Shown here: one piece after another, positions 1 through 5,412 of the stretch
Position numbering within the stretch: the stretch's first letter is position 1
Layout: every line of letters begins with the position of its first letter
Source of the DNA: Halococcaceae archaeon
GTDB taxonomy: Archaea; Halobacteriota; Halobacteria; Halobacteriales; Halalkalicoccaceae
Assembly (NCBI GenBank): GCA_007129135.1
Contig: SKWB01000138.1
Location: 1 to 8,685, forward strand
Reading direction: 5' to 3'
Length of the DNA: 8,685 bases
The notes under the pieces: model-generated
The model's database searches: none
Seen by the model: the letters and a program-made list of their open reading frames with translations, nothing else
Told to the model about the DNA's origin: nothing
Program-made: the position numbers and the translations under genes

Positions 1-41
1 ACTACGGGTAAGCCTCCCATGCGTCGCTGTCCTGATGCCAT
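1..41 (-). CDS. 5' end of an unidentified gene, truncated by the window edge
   Basis: Only the first 13 codons are inside the window, reading MASGQRRMGGLPV before the edge. The case for a gene is upstream: on the minus strand a TTATATAG box (79-72) is followed about 30 nt later by an AGGTGAG Shine-Dalgarno site (52-46) and then ATG at 41. An in-frame ATG at 20 is a second possible start, with no clear ribosome site. Codon choice is odd for this genome: GCA, TCA, GGA, CGA, TTA and GTA all end in A, whereas neighbouring genes strongly prefer C or G. That could mean a gene of foreign base composition or a non-coding stretch. I do not recognise the protein and assign no function. Confidence 0.42.
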   Translation of the reverse strand, partial: MASGQRRMGGLPV

Positions 42-79
42 GTATCTCACCTGCAATGTCGTTAGCGGTTCTATATAAG
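42..79 (-). promoter_or_regulatory. TATA box and Shine-Dalgarno site for the left-edge gene
   Basis: The minus strand carries TTATATAG at 79-72, a strong archaeal TATA box in an otherwise GC-rich region, and AGGTGAG at 52-46, which matches the archaeal anti-Shine-Dalgarno core GGTGA. The ATG at 41 lies five bases after the GGTGA core. TATA to start is about 34 nt, so a short leader carrying the ribosome site is expected. The box is nearly self-complementary (CTATATAAG on the plus strand), so initiation to the right, toward GTG at 99, is possible, but no convincing gene lies there. Confidence 0.5.
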
Positions 80-131
80 CGTTTCTGTACGGGGCGCCGT
101 GTGCTTCGGGTTCGCACTCCCTGAGCCGAGC

Positions 132-146
132 GATAGTCACCCTATC
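132..146 (-). terminator. Small hairpin after the glycosyltransferase gene
   Basis: A five-base-pair inverted repeat, GATAG and CTATC around a five-base loop, lies 22 nt past the glycosyltransferase stop codon. No T-run follows it on the minus strand, so it would be a weak transcription end signal. It may also be chance. It sits in the 126-bp gap between that stop and the left-edge gene. Confidence 0.2.
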
Positions 147-167
147 TGCGGGGAGGACCGGCCGTCG

Positions 168-1100
168 CTACCGCCAGTCGTGGCGTTCGACCGCCCGGTC
201 CCGGCGCATCGACAGCCCGTTCGGGTTTCGCGTGGTCGTTCGGTCGCGAAACCGGGCGGCGAGTCCGTCCTTTCCGCCCCTGAGGACGCTCTTCGAGATA
301 CCGACCCCGCCGCCGATCCACTCGCTCGGGCCGACCGACCCGCCGAGGACGCTCCGACCGGCGCTCGCGCCGTCGCGGAGGGTGTGGCCGGCGATTCGCC
401 GGACGACGGTCGGTCTGAGACCGTAGTTCTTCGCCAGCCTGTAGGCGAGCGAGCGGTACTTCCACGCCCAGCGGCGGTACTCGCCGTCGGCGCTCGGGAG
501 CTGTCGGGCGTCGCGTTCGCCGCCGTCGGCCGAGTAGGGCCCCCTCACGCTCATCCCGGGGAGCCACTCCACCGAGCGCTCCTGTGCGGCCAGCCGGTGG
601 GCGGCGTCGCGCGCCCCGCCGGTCTCCAGGTACTCGTCGAAGCCGTCGAGCGAGAGCGCCGTCTCCCGGGTGAACGCGACGTTCCCCCCGGCGAAGTAGC
701 TCACCTGCCGGCCGGCGATCCTGCGCGACTCGGGTTCGTCGCCGGTCGCCCCGCCGCGAACGGTTCGCCGCGTGGGGCCGGTGACGCAGTCCGCCCCGAC
801 GAGCCCCTCGCGTAGACTCGTCTCCCAGGCCGGCTCGACGCGGTGGTCCTGGTCGACGAACGCGACGAGGTCGCCCGAGGCGACGGCGAGTCCCGCGTTG
901 CGCGAGACGTTGATGTTGCGCTCGGGGAGTTCGACGAGCACGTCGACGTCCTCGCGGCCGTGGACCATGCCGCTGGTCCCGTCGGTCGAGGGGCCGTTGA
1001 CGACGACCACCTCGCTCTCGGTGTGCTCGGAGAGGGCGTCGAGACACTCCGTCAGCCGCTCGCGCCCGTTGAGCGTCGTGACCACCACCGAGAGCTCCAT
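168..1100 (-). CDS. Family 2 glycosyltransferase (GT-A fold)
   Basis: A 310-aa cytoplasmic glycosyltransferase of the GT2 type, expected to transfer a sugar from a nucleotide donor; donor and acceptor cannot be told. It starts directly with the first Rossmann-like strand (MELSVVVTTLNGRE, residues 1-14). The nucleotide-binding strand reads VVVVNGPSTDGT (31-42), a variant of the common D-NGSTDGT motif. NINVSRNAGLAVASGD (62-77) leads to the DQD metal-binding triplet at 83-85. YFAGGNVAFTR (135-145) is the usual acceptor-side segment, and D165 in ARDAAHRL may stand where many GT2 enzymes have the catalytic base. The C-terminal third is rich in Gly and Arg, with no clear membrane helix. The start is supported by AGGAG (1111-1107), six bases upstream. 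It lies 66 bp after a methyltransferase gene on the same strand, so a joint role in modifying a surface glycan or lipid is possible but inferred only from adjacency. Confidence 0.88.
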   Translation of the reverse strand: MELSVVVTTLNGRERLTECLDALSEHTESEVVVVNGPSTDGTSGMVHGREDVDVLVELPERNINVSRNAGLAVASGDLVAFVDQDHRVEPAWETSLREGLVGADCVTGPTRRTVRGGATGDEPESRRIAGRQVSYFAGGNVAFTRETALSLDGFDEYLETGGARDAAHRLAAQERSVEWLPGMSVRGPYSADGGERDARQLPSADGEYRRWAWKYRSLAYRLAKNYGLRPTVVRRIAGHTLRDGASAGRSVLGGSVGPSEWIGGGVGISKSVLRGGKDGLAARFRDRTTTRNPNGLSMRRDRAVERHDWR

Positions 1101-1104
1101 GAGG

Positions 1105-1129
1105 CTCTCCTCTCGCCCGAGAACAAAAA
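1105..1129 (-). promoter_or_regulatory. T-run and Shine-Dalgarno site before the glycosyltransferase
   Basis: On the minus strand a T5 run (1129-1125), preceded by GC-rich GAGCGCCGGGC, lies 38 nt past the methyltransferase stop. That fits an archaeal T-tract terminator. The same run is centred 27 nt before the glycosyltransferase ATG, where a TATA-like element would sit. An AGGAG ribosome site (1111-1107) follows. The ribosome site argues for a transcript beginning further upstream, for example read-through from the methyltransferase gene. Confidence 0.38.
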
Positions 1130-1166
1130 GCCCGGCGCTCTCAGCGGGTCTCCGAGCGGCTCGCGG

Positions 1167-1874
1167 TCACCTGACCCGCGTGGTCCAGTAGCTCACCGAG
1201 GCGAACCGGTCGCTCGCGGCGGTCCCCTCGAGCCGTTCTTCGAGGCCGTAGAGCGCGCCGGCGATCGATCCGGGGACCGCGCGGTAGAAGCCGTAGGGGA
1301 GGAGGAAGTCGTGTTCGGCCCGGACCAGGTCGAGGCCCGCACGCTCGACCAGGTCGTGGACGTCGCGGTCGGAGTAGAGCCGGGAGCCCATCGGCAACAG
1401 CCAGTTGTAGACGGTGCGCGTCGAGCGGTCGTTGAACGTGTCGAAGACGATCTCGCCGCTGGTCACCCGACGCATCTCGGCGAGAAACCGCTCCGGGTCG
1501 GGGATCAGGTGGAAAAAGCGCATCGCGAACACCGCGTCGAAGTGGTCGTCCGGGAACGGGAGGCGCGCGGCGTCGCCACGGATGAACTCGACGCGGTCGT
1601 CGACGCCCAGCTGTCGGGCCTTCGCCCGGCCCTGTGAGAGCATCGCCGCCGAGATGTCGAGGCCGGTGATGTCCGCACCGCGCTCGGCGAGCATCACGGT
1701 GAACCGGCCGGTGCCACAGGCGATCTCGAGCACCCGTTTGTCCTCGAGCGGCGAGAGCGCGTCGAGCACCGCCTGTTTCTCGCGGCGATCGATCAGACGG
1801 CCGCCGCGTGAGAAGCGCTTGTCGTCGTACTCCTCCGCGACCTCGCTCGTCTGGTACCACTCCTTCCCTTTCAC
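1167..1874 (-). CDS. Class I SAM-dependent methyltransferase
   Basis: A 235-aa soluble methyltransferase of the UbiE/Methyltransf_11 type, using S-adenosylmethionine; the substrate is unknown. Motif I is VLEIACGTGRFT (48-59). GLDIS (71-75) carries the acidic residue that normally holds the SAM ribose. GDAARLPFPDDHFDAV (100-115) is the classic region around motifs II and III, and FFHLIPDPERFLAEMRRV (120-137) follows. The N-terminal W-Y-x-x-S-x-x-A-x-x-Y-D segment (6-17) is common in small-molecule and quinone-type methyltransferases. The start is GTG at 1874. A TATA-like TTTTATCA is centred about 28 nt upstream and no Shine-Dalgarno site is visible, which points to a leaderless or near-leaderless message. 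The next gene on this strand is a glycosyltransferase. The length is typical of the family. Confidence 0.88.
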   Translation of the reverse strand: MKGKEWYQTSEVAEEYDDKRFSRGGRLIDRREKQAVLDALSPLEDKRVLEIACGTGRFTVMLAERGADITGLDISAAMLSQGRAKARQLGVDDRVEFIRGDAARLPFPDDHFDAVFAMRFFHLIPDPERFLAEMRRVTSGEIVFDTFNDRSTRTVYNWLLPMGSRLYSDRDVHDLVERAGLDLVRAEHDFLLPYGFYRAVPGSIAGALYGLEERLEGTAASDRFASVSYWTTRVR

Positions 1875-1897
1875 TATTCACACGTACTCGACCCGGG

Positions 1898-1905
1898 TGA
1901 TAAAA
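1898..1905 (-). promoter_or_regulatory. TATA box of the methyltransferase gene
   Basis: The minus strand reads TTTTATCA, centred about 28 nt before the GTG start at 1874, within the 46-bp gap after the PPOX gene. This is the spacing expected when transcription begins at or near the start codon, as is common in haloarchaea. It suggests that the methyltransferase is transcribed independently of the upstream PPOX gene. Confidence 0.5.
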
Positions 1906-1920
1906 CGATACTGAAACGAG

Positions 1921-2319
1921 TCACTCCCCGCCGGTCGCGACCCCCGCGACCTCGATGCGGATGATCACCCGCTCGCCGTCCTCCTCGCCGTGGTGTGGGT
2001 ACTCGGGGACGTCCATGTAGCGCTGGGCGAGCGAATCGATATGCTCGACGGCACCCTCCTCGGTCACCTCGACCACCTCGCCCCGGATCGAGACGTATCG
2101 GTACGGGTCGTCCGGATCGAGGATCGAGAGCCCCACCTTCGGGTCCGCCTCGACGTTTCTCTCCTTCTGCCGGCCGCGGGCGGTGTTCACCAGCACGTCG
2201 CCGTCGTCCGAGTCGATCCAGACGGGCGTCACCTGGGGCGTGCCGTCGGGCATCAGCGTCGCGAAGTGGGCGAACGACTCGCGCTCGAAGAGGTCCCGGT
2301 GGCTCTCTGGAATGACCAT
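1921..2319 (-). CDS. PPOX-class F420/flavin-dependent oxidoreductase
   Basis: A 132-aa split-beta-barrel protein of the pyridoxamine 5'-phosphate oxidase-like superfamily, most like the small F420-dependent class found in actinobacteria and haloarchaea. The hallmarks are in the expected order: FAHFATLMPDGTPQVTPVW (16-34), DVLVNTARGRQKERNVEADP (41-60, the basic cofactor-phosphate-binding stretch), and LSILDPDDPYRYVSIRGEV (64-82). The fold usually forms a homodimer with cofactor at the interface, and haloarchaea make F420. The substrate is unknown, and FMN use cannot be excluded. GGTGA (2327-2323) lies three bases before the ATG. The gene is divergent from a winged-helix regulator at 2447, which makes regulation by that neighbour plausible. 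Confidence 0.87.
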   Translation of the reverse strand: MVIPESHRDLFERESFAHFATLMPDGTPQVTPVWIDSDDGDVLVNTARGRQKERNVEADPKVGLSILDPDDPYRYVSIRGEVVEVTEEGAVEHIDSLAQRYMDVPEYPHHGEEDGERVIIRIEVAGVATGGE

Positions 2320-2359
2320 CTCTCACCATCTCCCCGGCGGAACAAAAACCCGCCCGACC

Positions 2360-2374
2360 GTGCTACTAGTACAC
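2360..2374. promoter_or_regulatory. Inverted repeat in the divergent intergenic region, possible operator
   Basis: A perfect 8-bp palindrome, TACTAGTA (2364-2371), is flanked by GTG and CAC, offset by one extra C on the left. The imperfect dyad spans 15 bp. It lies next to a minus-strand TTTAAG element (2381-2376) that could be the TATA box of the PPOX gene, and about 30 bp before the TATA-like box of the regulator gene. A dimeric winged-helix protein bound here could affect both genes. No binding is shown by the sequence itself. Confidence 0.35.
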
Positions 2375-2402
2375 CTTAAAGCATCCCTATTGTTTTGACA
2401 CA

Positions 2403-2409
2403 CATATAG
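2403..2409 (+). promoter_or_regulatory. TATA-like box of the winged-helix gene
   Basis: CATATAG, in the AT-richer stretch TTTTGACACACATATAGCC, is centred about 41 nt before the ATG at 2447. That would place a transcript start near 2430 and give a leader of some 15 nt. No strong Shine-Dalgarno site follows. Confidence 0.42.
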
Positions 2410-2446
2410 CCAACGCTTACCACGAGTAGCCGACCAGAGATGAAGT

Positions 2447-2728
2447 ATGAGCACCAGTACGGTCGACGAGCGGGCGCGGTCGGGGGAGGAGCTCCTCACG
2501 GACGAGGAGTACAGAGAGCGGTTGATCGAGCTTCCCCCGAGCGCGAAGCTCGTCGCCAAAGTGCTAGAGGGGGAGTCGCCGCTCTCACAGGGCCAGCTCG
2601 CCGAGGAGTCGTTGCTCCCGGACAGAACGGTCAGGTACGCGCTGAACAGGCTGGAGGAGGTCGGCATCGTCGGCTCCCGCTACAGCTTCCGCGACGCCAG
2701 GAAGCAGGTCTACTACCTGCACCGATAG
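2447..2728 (+). CDS. Small winged helix-turn-helix regulator (MarR/TrmB-like)
   Basis: A 93-aa DNA-binding protein made of one winged-helix domain behind an acidic N-terminal tail. Helix 1 is PSAKLVAKVLEG (31-42), helix 2 SQGQLAEES (47-55), and the recognition helix PDRTVRYALNRLEEVG (58-73). The wing is SRYSFRDARKQVYYL (77-91). The pattern Q-x-x-L-A-x-x-S-x-x-x-x-R-T-V-R-Y-A-L is typical of haloarchaeal MarR-type annotations. There is no ligand-binding domain, so it probably works as a simple dimeric DNA binder; its signal is unknown. It is divergent from the PPOX gene and lies 44 bp before a metallo-hydrolase gene on the same strand, making both candidate targets. Another start at 2440 lies in a different frame and is not used by this protein. 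Confidence 0.85.
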   Translation: MSTSTVDERARSGEELLTDEEYRERLIELPPSAKLVAKVLEGESPLSQGQLAEESLLPDRTVRYALNRLEEVGIVGSRYSFRDARKQVYYLHR

Positions 2729-2743
2729 CGCGGACGGACAGTG

Positions 2744-2750
2744 TTTTTTT
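2744..2750 (+). promoter_or_regulatory. T7 run between the regulator and hydrolase genes
   Basis: Seven consecutive T residues lie 16 nt past the regulator stop codon and are centred 26 nt before the hydrolase GTG. The run can end regulator transcription as an archaeal T-tract terminator, and it sits where a TATA-like element would drive a leaderless hydrolase transcript. The sequence alone does not decide between the two roles. Confidence 0.4.
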
Positions 2751-2772
2751 CACGGGAGCGAGACCGATCGGT

Positions 2773-3567
2773 GTGAGTTCCATCGTCAGCTTCGCCGTCC
2801 CGACGGCGACGAGCGCGCCGACCGGTGCGACGAACACCTACCTCGTCGGATCTCGGGGGTCGATCCTCGTCGATCCGGCCGGCCGGACCCCGGCGCTCGA
2901 CCGGGCCGTCGACGAGCGCTCGGTTGACCACCTCCTCGTCACACACACCCACCCGGACCACGTGGGGGCGGTCGCGGAGTACGCAGCGACGACGGGGGCG
3001 ACCCTCTGGGCGCACTCACGGTACCGAGACCGGTTCGAGCGAGCGACCGGTGTCGAACCGGATCGGACGTTCGCCGACGGCGACGAGGTCGTGAGTGGGG
3101 ACGGAACGCGAGTCGTGGTCGTCGAGACGCCCGGCCACGCGCCGGACCACCTCGCGTTCGTCGTGGGGGAGTCGGCGCTGGTGGGCGACCTCGCGATGGC
3201 CGAGGGGAGCGTCCTCGTCGGCGACGACGGCGATCTGTCGGCGTACCTCACGTCACTCGACCGGCTGCTCGCGCTCGCTCCCTCCCGGTGCTATCCCGGT
3301 CACGGTCCCCCGATCGAGGAGCCCGAACCGACGCTGTCGCGACTGATCGACCACCGCAGAGAGCGCGAGCGACGGGTGCTTGCCGCGGTCCGGAGCGGGT
3401 GCGAAACGGTCGATGCGATCGTCGAATCCGCGTACGAGAAGGACCTCTCCGGGCTCGAGGAGCTCGCCGCGCAGGCGGTCCGCGCCCACGTCAGAAAGCT
3501 CGCGTCCGAGGGGGAGATCGAGTGGGACGGCGGGTGTGCTCGCACGGTCGACTCACGCGACCGTTAA
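2773..3567 (+). CDS. Metallo-beta-lactamase-fold hydrolase (GloB/LACTB2-like)
   Basis: A 264-aa binuclear metal hydrolase of COG0491 type. All the metal ligands are present: H58, H60, D62 and H63 in THTHPDH, H122 in TPGHAPDH, D139 in VGDLAM, and H177 in YPGHG. Before them, APTGATNTYLVGSRGSILVD (15-34) is the usual N-terminal beta segment. The C-terminal part (about 185-264) is helical and resembles the winged-helix tail of LACTB2-like proteins (VDAIVESAYEKD, then VRAHVRKLASEGEIEW). Relatives include hydroxyacylglutathione hydrolases and LACTB2-type ribonucleases. Since haloarchaea generally lack glutathione, glyoxalase II activity should not be assumed. The GTG at 2773 was chosen because it places the N-terminus just before the first strand; longer in-frame starts back to 2440 would overlap the regulator gene almost entirely. 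No good ribosome site is seen, and the T7 run 26 nt upstream suits a leaderless message. Confidence 0.87.
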   Translation: MSSIVSFAVPTATSAPTGATNTYLVGSRGSILVDPAGRTPALDRAVDERSVDHLLVTHTHPDHVGAVAEYAATTGATLWAHSRYRDRFERATGVEPDRTFADGDEVVSGDGTRVVVVETPGHAPDHLAFVVGESALVGDLAMAEGSVLVGDDGDLSAYLTSLDRLLALAPSRCYPGHGPPIEEPEPTLSRLIDHRRERERRVLAAVRSGCETVDAIVESAYEKDLSGLEELAAQAVRAHVRKLASEGEIEWDGGCARTVDSRDR

Positions 3568-3600
3568 CCGGAGGGGTGGACCGGCTCGCCTCGAGTCTCC

Positions 3601-3626
3601 GGTTCGGGACGAGTGGCCCGAAGACC
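3601..3626 (+). other. GC-rich hairpin after the hydrolase gene
   Basis: TTCGGG (3603-3608) pairs with CCCGAA (3617-3622) across an 8-nt loop, and GG (3601-3602) can pair with CC (3625-3626) past a two-base bulge. It lies about 34 nt after the hydrolase stop. It could stabilise the 3' end of that transcript; no T-run follows directly. Confidence 0.3.
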
Positions 3627-3659
3627 GCACCACGACGACCACGGGCCGACCCCGATACG

Positions 3660-3730
3660 GACTGCTGTCCCTGGGTCCGCTCGGATCGAGAGACGGGTTG
3701 CGGTCCCACCGGTACGGACGGATAGCAGTC
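3660..3730 (+). ncRNA. Candidate structured RNA element, long imperfect stem
   Basis: Bases 3660-3670 pair with 3720-3730: eleven pairs, of which ten are Watson-Crick and one is G3667-U3723. After a 4-nt bulge the stem continues with GTCCG (3675-3679) against CGGAC (3715-3719). The inside can form a CTCG/CGAG hairpin (3680-3690) and a GGG/CCC hairpin with a 7-nt loop (3695-3707). The wobble pair would be a C-A mismatch in the opposite transcript, so folding favours plus-strand RNA. It is not a tRNA: there is no T-arm signature and the stem lengths are wrong. It could be an RNA element in the hydrolase 3' region or DoxX-like upstream region, a DNA-level inverted repeat, or chance in GC-rich sequence. 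Confidence 0.3.
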
Positions 3731-3747
3731 GGCACGACTCCTCGCCC

Positions 3748-3759
3748 GTCACGCGTGAC
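3748..3759. promoter_or_regulatory. Perfect 12-bp palindrome, possible regulator site
   Basis: GTCACGCGTGAC is identical to its reverse complement over all 12 bases. It lies about 95 bp upstream of the TATA box of the DoxX-like gene. A dimeric regulator could bind it, but neither protein nor effect is known. Confidence 0.3.
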
Positions 3760-3781
3760 CACCCGTCGTGAAAGACCGAGT

Positions 3782-3799
3782 GGAACTCGTCGGAACTCG
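3782..3799 (+). repeat. Direct repeat of GGAACTCG at 10-bp spacing
   Basis: GGAACTCG occurs at 3782-3789 and again at 3792-3799, with starts ten bases apart, about one helical turn. The pair lies some 45 bp before the TATA box of the DoxX-like gene, a fitting place for an activator or repressor bound to one face of the DNA. Confidence 0.35.
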
Positions 3800-3842
3800 A
3801 TACTGGTTTTTCGTTCTCACTCCGGTAGAATCGGCGGGATGT

Positions 3843-3880
3843 AGTATACACTCGAAGGGAAACGACCACGTGTAGGTGAA
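3843..3880 (+). promoter_or_regulatory. Promoter and Shine-Dalgarno site of the DoxX-like gene
   Basis: An AT-rich AGTATACA (3843-3850) stands out as a TATA box centred about 39 nt before the ATG. AGGTGAA (3874-3880) contains the GGTGA core six bases before the ATG at 3886. Together they predict a short leader of some ten to fifteen nt and fix the start codon. Confidence 0.55.
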
Positions 3881-3885
3881 GACCG

Positions 3886-5274
3886 ATGTCCGACGACCCA
3901 ATCCGTTCCGCGCTCGGGGGTAGCTCCGGGTCGTGGATCGCGTTCGCCCGCGTCTTCGTGGGCGTGTTCTGGCTGTACGAGGTACTGATCGGTGGCCGCT
4001 GGAAGCTCGGGCTTCCCGGCTACGGCACCAACCCCGAGTGGGTCGGCTTCGCCGCCGGCGCGGACATGGTCCGCCTCGGCGAGCGCGCGATCGAACTCGG
4101 CACCTGGGAGTGGTACGCGATCCTCTCCGAGGCGGTCGTCTTCCCGTACGCGGGACTCTGGAGCAACGTCGGCACGTTCGTCCAGGTCGCGCTCGCGCTC
4201 GGGCTGATCTTCGGCTTCGGCGTCAGACCGCTGCTCCTCGTCGTGATCGTCCAGGAGCTGTTGATCCTCCCGCTCGGAACGGTCCGGATCTCGCCGTTGC
4301 TGGTGATCGGCAGCGTCTTCGCGTTCGGCGCGAACGCCGGGCACTACTACGGACTCGACGGGTGGATCGAGGCCCAGGGCTACACCGGCCTCAAGGGTGC
4401 GATCCTGAACCCGATCGCGGAGATGCCCCTTCCCTCGCGCGAGTACTGGCCGCCGATCGCCGCCGGCTTCGCGATCCTCGCGCTCTACCACGTCCTCGCG
4501 ATCGGGACGATGCCCGAGGGCCGGCTCGAACTCGCCGCGATGGAGTTCGCCGCGCTCTTGGGCGTGGCCGCGATCGGCGTCGCCTACGCCTACAAGGGCG
4601 CTGACACGGTGCGGCTCTCGGCGGACCTGGTCCGGCTCTTCGTCGGCTACCGGGTGCTCCACGAGATATTCGTCCGCACGGAGCCGGGGATCAACGGGCT
4701 TCCCGGCTGGGCGCCCGCCGCCGAGCAGGCCGAACTGTTCGCCGAGATCGCGACCTACCACTGGGCCTCCGCGGGGGCGTTCATCGAGGCCGTCGTCATC
4801 CCGTACATGGGGATCTGGGCCGCGGTCTTCGCCGTGGTCAACACGGCGCTCGCGCTCGGACTGCTCGCCGGCTGGCGGGTCCGCGAGATCAGCGCGCTCG
4901 GGCTGGCCTTCACGGGCTTCCTGATGGCGCTGGGGTTCACCAGGTACGCGCCGTTCGTCTTCGGCTACCTGTTCGTGACGATGGCCTTCGGGAGCACGTA
5001 CCTGAGCCTCGACGCGGTCGCCGGCCGCCGGGTCGAGCCGATGGCGATCGGCTACTACCTGGTCCCGGTGCTCGCGGCGGGGGCGTTCGCCACCGGACTG
5101 ATCGCCCTCACGGTGGGCAACGTCCCCGGCGAGTACATGACCGATCTGGTGGGGGTCGTCCCGACGATGCTGTTCGTCTTCGCGGCGATGCTCGCCTGGG
5201 TCGGCTTCGTCCAGCACGGCGGGAGAGAGCGCCTCGCGTTCGACCTCGATCGGGTCCGCGACGGCACCGTCTGA
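3886..5274 (+). CDS. Multi-pass membrane protein with two DoxX-like halves
   Basis: A 462-aa integral membrane protein with about ten hydrophobic segments, roughly at 17-36, 78-92, 95-112, 114-130, 135-150, 190-207, 217-236, 294-330, 335-378 and 387-440 (the last three hold more than one helix each). The first half resembles the DoxX/DoxD family: WIAFARVFVGVFWLYEVLIGG at the start, an amphipathic NPEWVGF segment, then four helices. The second half repeats the plan: VRLFVGYRVLHEIF (249-262), NGLPGWAP, then EAVVIPYMGIW (301-311) matching EAVVFPYAGLW (82-92), followed by ALALGLLAGWRVRE against ALALGLIFGFGVRP. DoxD is part of thiosulfate:quinone oxidoreductase in Acidianus, but many DoxX-like proteins have unknown roles, and no DoxA or sulfur gene is seen here. 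Start and ribosome site are clear. Codon use matches the neighbours. Confidence 0.82.
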   Translation: MSDDPIRSALGGSSGSWIAFARVFVGVFWLYEVLIGGRWKLGLPGYGTNPEWVGFAAGADMVRLGERAIELGTWEWYAILSEAVVFPYAGLWSNVGTFVQVALALGLIFGFGVRPLLLVVIVQELLILPLGTVRISPLLVIGSVFAFGANAGHYYGLDGWIEAQGYTGLKGAILNPIAEMPLPSREYWPPIAAGFAILALYHVLAIGTMPEGRLELAAMEFAALLGVAAIGVAYAYKGADTVRLSADLVRLFVGYRVLHEIFVRTEPGINGLPGWAPAAEQAELFAEIATYHWASAGAFIEAVVIPYMGIWAAVFAVVNTALALGLLAGWRVREISALGLAFTGFLMALGFTRYAPFVFGYLFVTMAFGSTYLSLDAVAGRRVEPMAIGYYLVPVLAAGAFATGLIALTVGNVPGEYMTDLVGVVPTMLFVFAAMLAWVGFVQHGGRERLAFDLDRVRDGTV

Positions 5275-5339
5275 GCCGAGACCCCTCCACGACTCCGACC
5301 CGTTCTCCCGGCAAAAAAAGAACACCAACGAAACGCTAC

Positions 5340-5344
5340 TTTTT
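5340..5344 (+). terminator. T5 run after the DoxX-like gene
   Basis: CTACTTTTTCC lies 66 nt past the stop codon, in the 138-bp gap before the Tat-exported protein gene. A short T-tract is the usual archaeal intrinsic end signal; there is no clear hairpin before it. It is too far from the next start (about 70 nt) to be its TATA element unless that gene has a long leader. Confidence 0.3.
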
Positions 5345-5412
5345 CCGGGTCGTGCGCCGAGACCGCCAGACCGCGCAACGCAGTTGCCCCCGTCAATCGT
5401 CTCGGAGCTGTG

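Larger units (their letters stand above)
3568..3885. other. 318-bp gap without a gene, rich in symmetric elements
   Basis: No convincing reading frame lies between the hydrolase stop and the DoxX-like start. Frames that cross the gap give Arg/Pro/Ser-rich products without domains. From left to right it holds a TTCGGG/CCCGAA hairpin, a long imperfect stem, a 12-bp palindrome, a spaced direct repeat, a T5 run (3807-3811), and the promoter of the membrane-protein gene; most are listed separately. Such length and symmetry are unusual beside the short gaps elsewhere in the window. Confidence 0.6.

Noticed and set aside
99..815. A 238-aa plus-strand frame starting at GTG 99, 20 nt after CTATATAAG
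   Set aside because: It is antisense to the glycosyltransferase, with an Arg/Ala/Pro/Gly-rich product and no domain. The TATA box is better explained by the minus-strand gene starting at 41.
843..1637. A 264-aa plus-strand frame across the glycosyltransferase and methyltransferase
   Set aside because: It is a complement shadow of two well-supported genes; the product has no recognisable motif.
2440..2772. A longer hydrolase beginning at ATG 2440
   Set aside because: The extra 111 residues are low-complexity and overlap the winged-helix gene in another frame. The metallo-beta-lactamase fold begins right after GTG 2773.
3660..3730. A tRNA gene in the long intergenic gap
   Set aside because: The size is near 70 nt, but the outer stem is 11 bp, and there is no T-arm GTTCRA sequence or proper D and anticodon arms.
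5313..5319. An A7 run after the DoxX-like gene as a minus-strand terminator
   Set aside because: No supported minus-strand gene ends near it, so it has nothing to terminate.
3817..5328. A 503-aa open frame on the minus strand, longer than the DoxX-like gene it overlaps
   Set aside because: The product is a run of Glu, Arg, Asp, His and Pro without domains, as expected from the complement of GC-rich hydrophobic codons. The plus-strand frame has membrane helices, an internal repeat, a TATA box and a ribosome site.
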